Part shown: positions 33,008-36,980 of the stretch, one piece after another | Position numbering within the stretch: position 1 is the first letter of the stretch | Layout of the letters: every line of letters starts with the position of its first letter | Source: Atkinsonella hypoxylon | Lineage: Eukaryota > Ascomycota > Sordariomycetes > Hypocreales > Clavicipitaceae | Assembly (NCBI GenBank): GCA_000729835.1 | Contig: JFHB01000267.1 | Location: forward strand, 1 to 36,980 | Reading direction: 5' to 3' | DNA length: 36,980 nt | The notes under the pieces: model-generated | The model's database searches: none | Told to the model about the DNA's origin: nothing | The model's input: the letters and a program-made list of their open reading frames with translations, nothing else | Made by a program: the position numbers and the translations under genes

Positions 33008-36000
33008 ATATTTAAGATAGAGTAACTTTAGAAGGAGCTTAGTAGAAGGAATTATATTCCTTTTATTAATAAAGAACTTAAAACTATACACTAATTCTAT
33101 AAATTTTACTACTAAAATCTAGATTTTTAGATTTAAAAAAGGGATTTTATACCTTAAGAGAAAAGAAGCTTACTACTTTATTTTACTTACTATAAATTCG
33201 TTAATAAATAGCTTAAATTATATAACTAACTTAAGCTAATAGAACTACTTTCTTACTAGAATACTATTAATACTTCTATAGTACAGTAGGTATAGAGGTA
33301 GGTTAATAGAATTATTAATAAAGCTAAATCTACTAAACTCCTTATAGATTTACTAATAGTAATACTAAAAAGAAAAGCTAAGGCTAGATTATCTAAATCT
33401 AATAGCTTAAAAAACACTATTTATAAAGCTAATGCTAGTTTTACCTAGAATATTAAAGGAAAGTAAGTATAGAGATCTAGATTTATACTACTTACTAAGG
33501 ACTTAAATCTATTAAATATACCTTAAACTACTAGAAAGAACTTACTAATTAAAGAACTAGCTAAAATCTTACTGCTTTTATAGGCTTACTAAAGGTTTTA
33601 TACCTTTAGGCTAAAGTATAAAGTAAAGAAAGTAGTAAATTTACTTAAAAAAGAGAACCTCTTACTAAAATAGCTTATAGGTTTTTCTATAGAAATTAGT
33701 AGGTAAATTAGTAGAATTAGAGAAGAATTAATTAATAAAATTAGTAAATTATAGAGAGAATTAAATAATAAAATTGCTGCTCTTTAGGTAGAGCAATAAT
33801 ACTTAGCCTAGAAAATAGAGACTATACTTAAGCCTTAAAATAGATATAATAAATAATACTATACTTAATAAGGCTTTTAGCTTAAGAATTATAGGTAAAG
33901 AGCTTTTAATTCTTACTTACCTTTAAAAGATAACTAAAACTAAAAGTAAGGTTAAAAGTAACCTCTAGGTAAAGGAAACTATATAATATAGAGATACTTT
34001 AAATACTTTAGTACTTTTCTAAAAGAATAGAAGCTACTATAATTTCTAAAGAATCTATTAAAGTAATACTATAATAGTAAGGCTAAGAAAAGCTAAGATA
34101 CTAAAAAAGACTAAGATTAAGTATTTAGTAACTTTAAATATTAATATATAAATTAATAAGTACTATACTATATTAGAAACAACAATCTTTAGCTAAATCT
34201 AGTAAATAAAAGGCTAAATCTACATTAAAAATAGAATAACTAAAGTAATATATAGTTCTAAACCCCTAAAGAATAAATAGATTCTATATAGAAAATTACT
34301 AATATTAGTTACTTTAAACCCTTTAATAATAGAAATATCTATAAGCTAATTTTATATAAAGAAAAGTATACTATTTTCTATAATATAGAGCTATAGATTT
34401 AAGCTGTTAAAGACTACTGTAGCTATAGTATAATTAATGCCTAAAAAGCTATTTACATTAAGCTTTAAACTCTCTTTAAAGGGAATATATTAATATAGTA
34501 TAAATAGCATCTAGATTACTATAAAAAAACAGCTATTTTTAGTAGTTTAAACTCTATTTATACTGCTATCTATAAAGAATTTAGTATATAGATCTAGAAT
34601 GCAATAATATAGCTAAATTTAGCTAAGTTTATAGAGTAAAATATAATTAAAGAAAAATTATTTAGGGAATTTACCTCTAAAGTTTTTTAATATACCTATA
34701 TAAATAGTAAAACTATTAATCTTTAGCTTCTTTTAAGACTCTATTATAAGCTATACCTAGGATTATAATAGCTATACTTAATTCTAATAGTAAAAGACCT
34801 AAGATCTATATATATTACTATAGTAAATAATAAGGTTAAGGATCTATAAGAATACCTTAAGGATTTAGAAAAACAATAAAAATTAGAAAACTATAAGGAA
34901 AGTATTAATACTTACTATACTTAAAGTAAATTTAATAGTAAGAACTTTAAAAATAATAAAGTAGCTTAAAGTAACTAAGCTAACTAGAATAGAAGCAATA
35001 GTTAATTTTAGTTTTAACCTCTATTCTATAAAAATTACTAGAATAATTATACTTAATACCTACTATAAAACTAAAGAAATTAGCTACTAAGAGAGCAGTA
35101 ACCTTAGCCTTAGTAGAACTAAGATTTAGAGGCTAGCTAGAATTATTAGCTAGAGCTATAGTATCTTTAGTAGCTTTAACGTTTTTAATAAAAAAGCTTA
35201 CTATAGAATAATAAAGAATATACCTATATAATAACGTTTAAAGATAAATCTAACTAAAAAGACTATAAGAAGTACCTTAAAAGCTATAAATACTAGCTAA
35301 TAGAAGAAGAAGAAATAGTTAATACTAAAGAACTACTAACTAACCTAAAATCTAACTTTATTAAAACCTATTTTACTAAAAGTAAAGAAAAGTAAAAGAA
35401 AAAGATTTAAATAGAGATAAACTAAAAGGATTTATAAAGAATCTAAATAGAGTAAGTAGTTAAAGTAGTTATAAAGCTATAGCTTATTAAATCTAGTATT
35501 TTAAAGTTAAATTTCTTTCTAAAGATTCCTATTTAATTCTATAATAAAGAACTATTACATTAGATCTACTTAAATACTAGAACCTCTTTAGTGCTAGTTA
35601 ATAAAGTATAGTTAACTTAGTTTAGTTAAAATGTAAAATAGGTAAAAATAGAGCTAAAACTAGTTACTAAAGTGTAATTATTCTTCTATATCTCTAAGAC
35701 AGCTATATTTAACTTCTATATCCTTAGATCTATATATAGTGTACCTATAACTAGCTATTTTACAGTTATAGCTAATATAATAAATAACCTAGAACTAAAG
35801 CTTCTTTTAGGTTTAATCTTTCTCTATAATTATAGTGTTAAAATTAATTTTATTTGCCCTAAGGCTACTATTAGGTCTATTTATAATATAGTTATAGAAA
35901 TAAGTATCTTCTAGTTAATTTTAAAGATTCTATATTAAAACGTAATAGCAGTATAAGCTATAATAATTCCGCTAAAATTATAGAAGTATATTCTAGTTAA

Positions 36001-36980
36001 ATAAAAGGAGGTACTAGCTAATAAAAAGGCTACTGCCTACTATATATACTTAAAATCTAACCTTATTCTAGATATATTGCTTAGTATAACTAACTAGAAA
36101 TAAATAGTAGCCTATAACTATTTAGATAAATTTATTATAATCTAGAAAAATTAAAAGGTTACTTATCTTTAGTATAATAAAGAGCTTAAGGCTAACTATA
36201 TAATTATAAACCTATTTAATTTATATATATATTTTTCTAAAGATATTACACTTAATAATAGTCTATTGCCTATAAAAGATTATAAGTTATAGAAAGAAGG
36301 TAATAGTAGTAGATTTAACCCTAAGAAAGTTAATAATAGTATCTCTATATATAGAATCTCTTATTTTAAGAATATACTATATATCTATAATAAATATAAG
36401 GTTAAGGTAGAAAACTTAAACCTAAACGTTATAACTAAGCTTATTAACTTAATAAATAAATACAATATTTATTGTAATAGAGGTATTGTTTCTATACCTA
36501 AAGACTAGTATATAAGAGTAGATCTAGTAAATAAATAGCAGAAGCAGCTAAAACCTATTTAAATCTATCTACTAGAAGCTAAAGATAAAGCTAAATTAAA
36601 TAAGGTTTATAATAAGCTATATTTAAGTAGAAAGATATTATATTTAAATAACTTAGTAGCTATAGCCTACTTAGCCTTTATAGTGTAAATTAAAACCTTA
36701 ATAGAAAGGAAAGAATAAGTTATAGTTAATATAAAGCTGCTTAATAGTATAGTAATGCTAAATATATACTCTTTACTAGATTAATTAAATATTATAGTAA
36801 ATATATATAGTAAGAAGATATTTTTACTCTTTAATATATTAGAGTTTTTTTACTAGCTTTCTATAAGATAAAAGCATTAATCTTATATAGTAGTAATATT
36901 AAAATAAGGATTAAAAGCATTAAATATAGCGCTTATAGGCTTTAAGAATGCACTAGCTTTTGCTTAATAGTATATAGACT
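33008..36980 (+). pseudogene. A3 gag-pol (gag, protease, start of RT)
   Basis: One phase runs from about 33008 to the window edge without a frameshift. In order: a gag N-terminus; a coiled coil at 33689-33805 (heptad-like, ISRIREELINKISKL); a capsid-like region about 34290-34830 (HLDYYKKTAIFSSL); a Gln/Asn-rich linker (about 34880-35160); a Glu/Lys-rich stretch; and the protease with N-T-R-T-S at 35573 (from D-T-G-T-S). The second half of the protease is at 35672-35914. RT begins near 36600, with an I-K-L-L-N box (normally R-A-L-N) and a first catalytic box L-F-N (Asn codon 36833-36835). No CCHC knuckle is visible in this frame. The start is inferred: an ATA at 33008 that may have been ATG. 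Confidence 0.86.

Larger units (their letters stand above)
32703..36980 (+). mobile_element. Element A3: 5' half of a family A chromovirus
   Basis: Begins with a 243-bp LTR and runs rightward out of the window within RT. It is the inverted counterpart of A1. It lies in B3 just before the integrase coding region, and gives the uninterrupted sequence across the B1 insertion point (near 36949). Confidence 0.94.

Noticed and set aside
1..36980. Mitochondrial or bacterial A+T-rich DNA
   Set aside because: Nested LTR elements, chromodomains and RIP-type mutation indicate a fungal nuclear genome.
1..36980. CRISPR arrays, rRNA, tRNA or host genes
   Set aside because: None seen. The repeats are LTRs, and all DNA is assigned to the five elements.

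Overview
The window looks like heterochromatin from a filamentous ascomycete (Pezizomycotina) that has been saturated by repeat-induced point mutation (RIP). It is very A+T-rich, CpG, CpA and TpG are scarce, TAA and TAG interrupt every frame, and there is no intact gene. Everything I can identify belongs to two Ty3/Gypsy LTR-retrotransposon families, named A and B here. Both encode gag, aspartic protease (PR), reverse transcriptase (RT), RNase H (RH), integrase (INT) and a C-terminal chromodomain, so both are chromoviruses. Family A has 243-bp LTRs and a reconstructed length of about 9.95 kb. Family B has 323-bp LTRs and is about 8.1 kb. The exact species cannot be read from the sequence.

Layout: five copies are nested and account for every base. 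The oldest is B3 (plus strand), seen as three pieces: 3880-4905, 22964-24525 and 32616-32702. Four elements interrupt B3: A1 (minus, 1-3879, runs off the left edge), A2 (minus, 4906-22958), B2 (minus, 24526-32610) and A3 (plus, 32703-36980, runs off the right edge). A2 is itself interrupted inside RT by B1 (minus, 10609-18707). The three complete insertions have perfect 5-bp target-site duplications: ACTAT for A2, GTGCG for B1, CTAAT for B2. A1 and A3 show one side each (GAAAG, AATGC).

Coding content: family A gag-pol can be followed in one continuous frame from gag to chromodomain. In family B, PR, RT, RH and INT share one frame, while the gag zinc knuckle lies in another, with pol at -1 relative to gag. 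Catalytic residues are widely destroyed by G-to-A or C-to-T changes, for example RT aspartates to asparagine in all copies where they can be seen. I found no indel that breaks these frames, so the elements were probably intact when RIP struck.

Less expected content: family A has a long region downstream of pol (about 7490 down to 5640, minus strand) with a low stop density and mixed composition, separated from pol by a stop-dense spacer. It appears to be a decayed extra ORF with hydrophobic and coiled-coil-like parts. Family B also has about 2.5 kb after its chromodomain, with a candidate ORF on the strand opposite to gag-pol, a poly(A/T) tract, a 60-bp tandem duplication and hairpins. The outer edges of the LTRs keep CpG and unmutated bases while their inner edges are mutated, so RIP damage fades toward insertion junctions.
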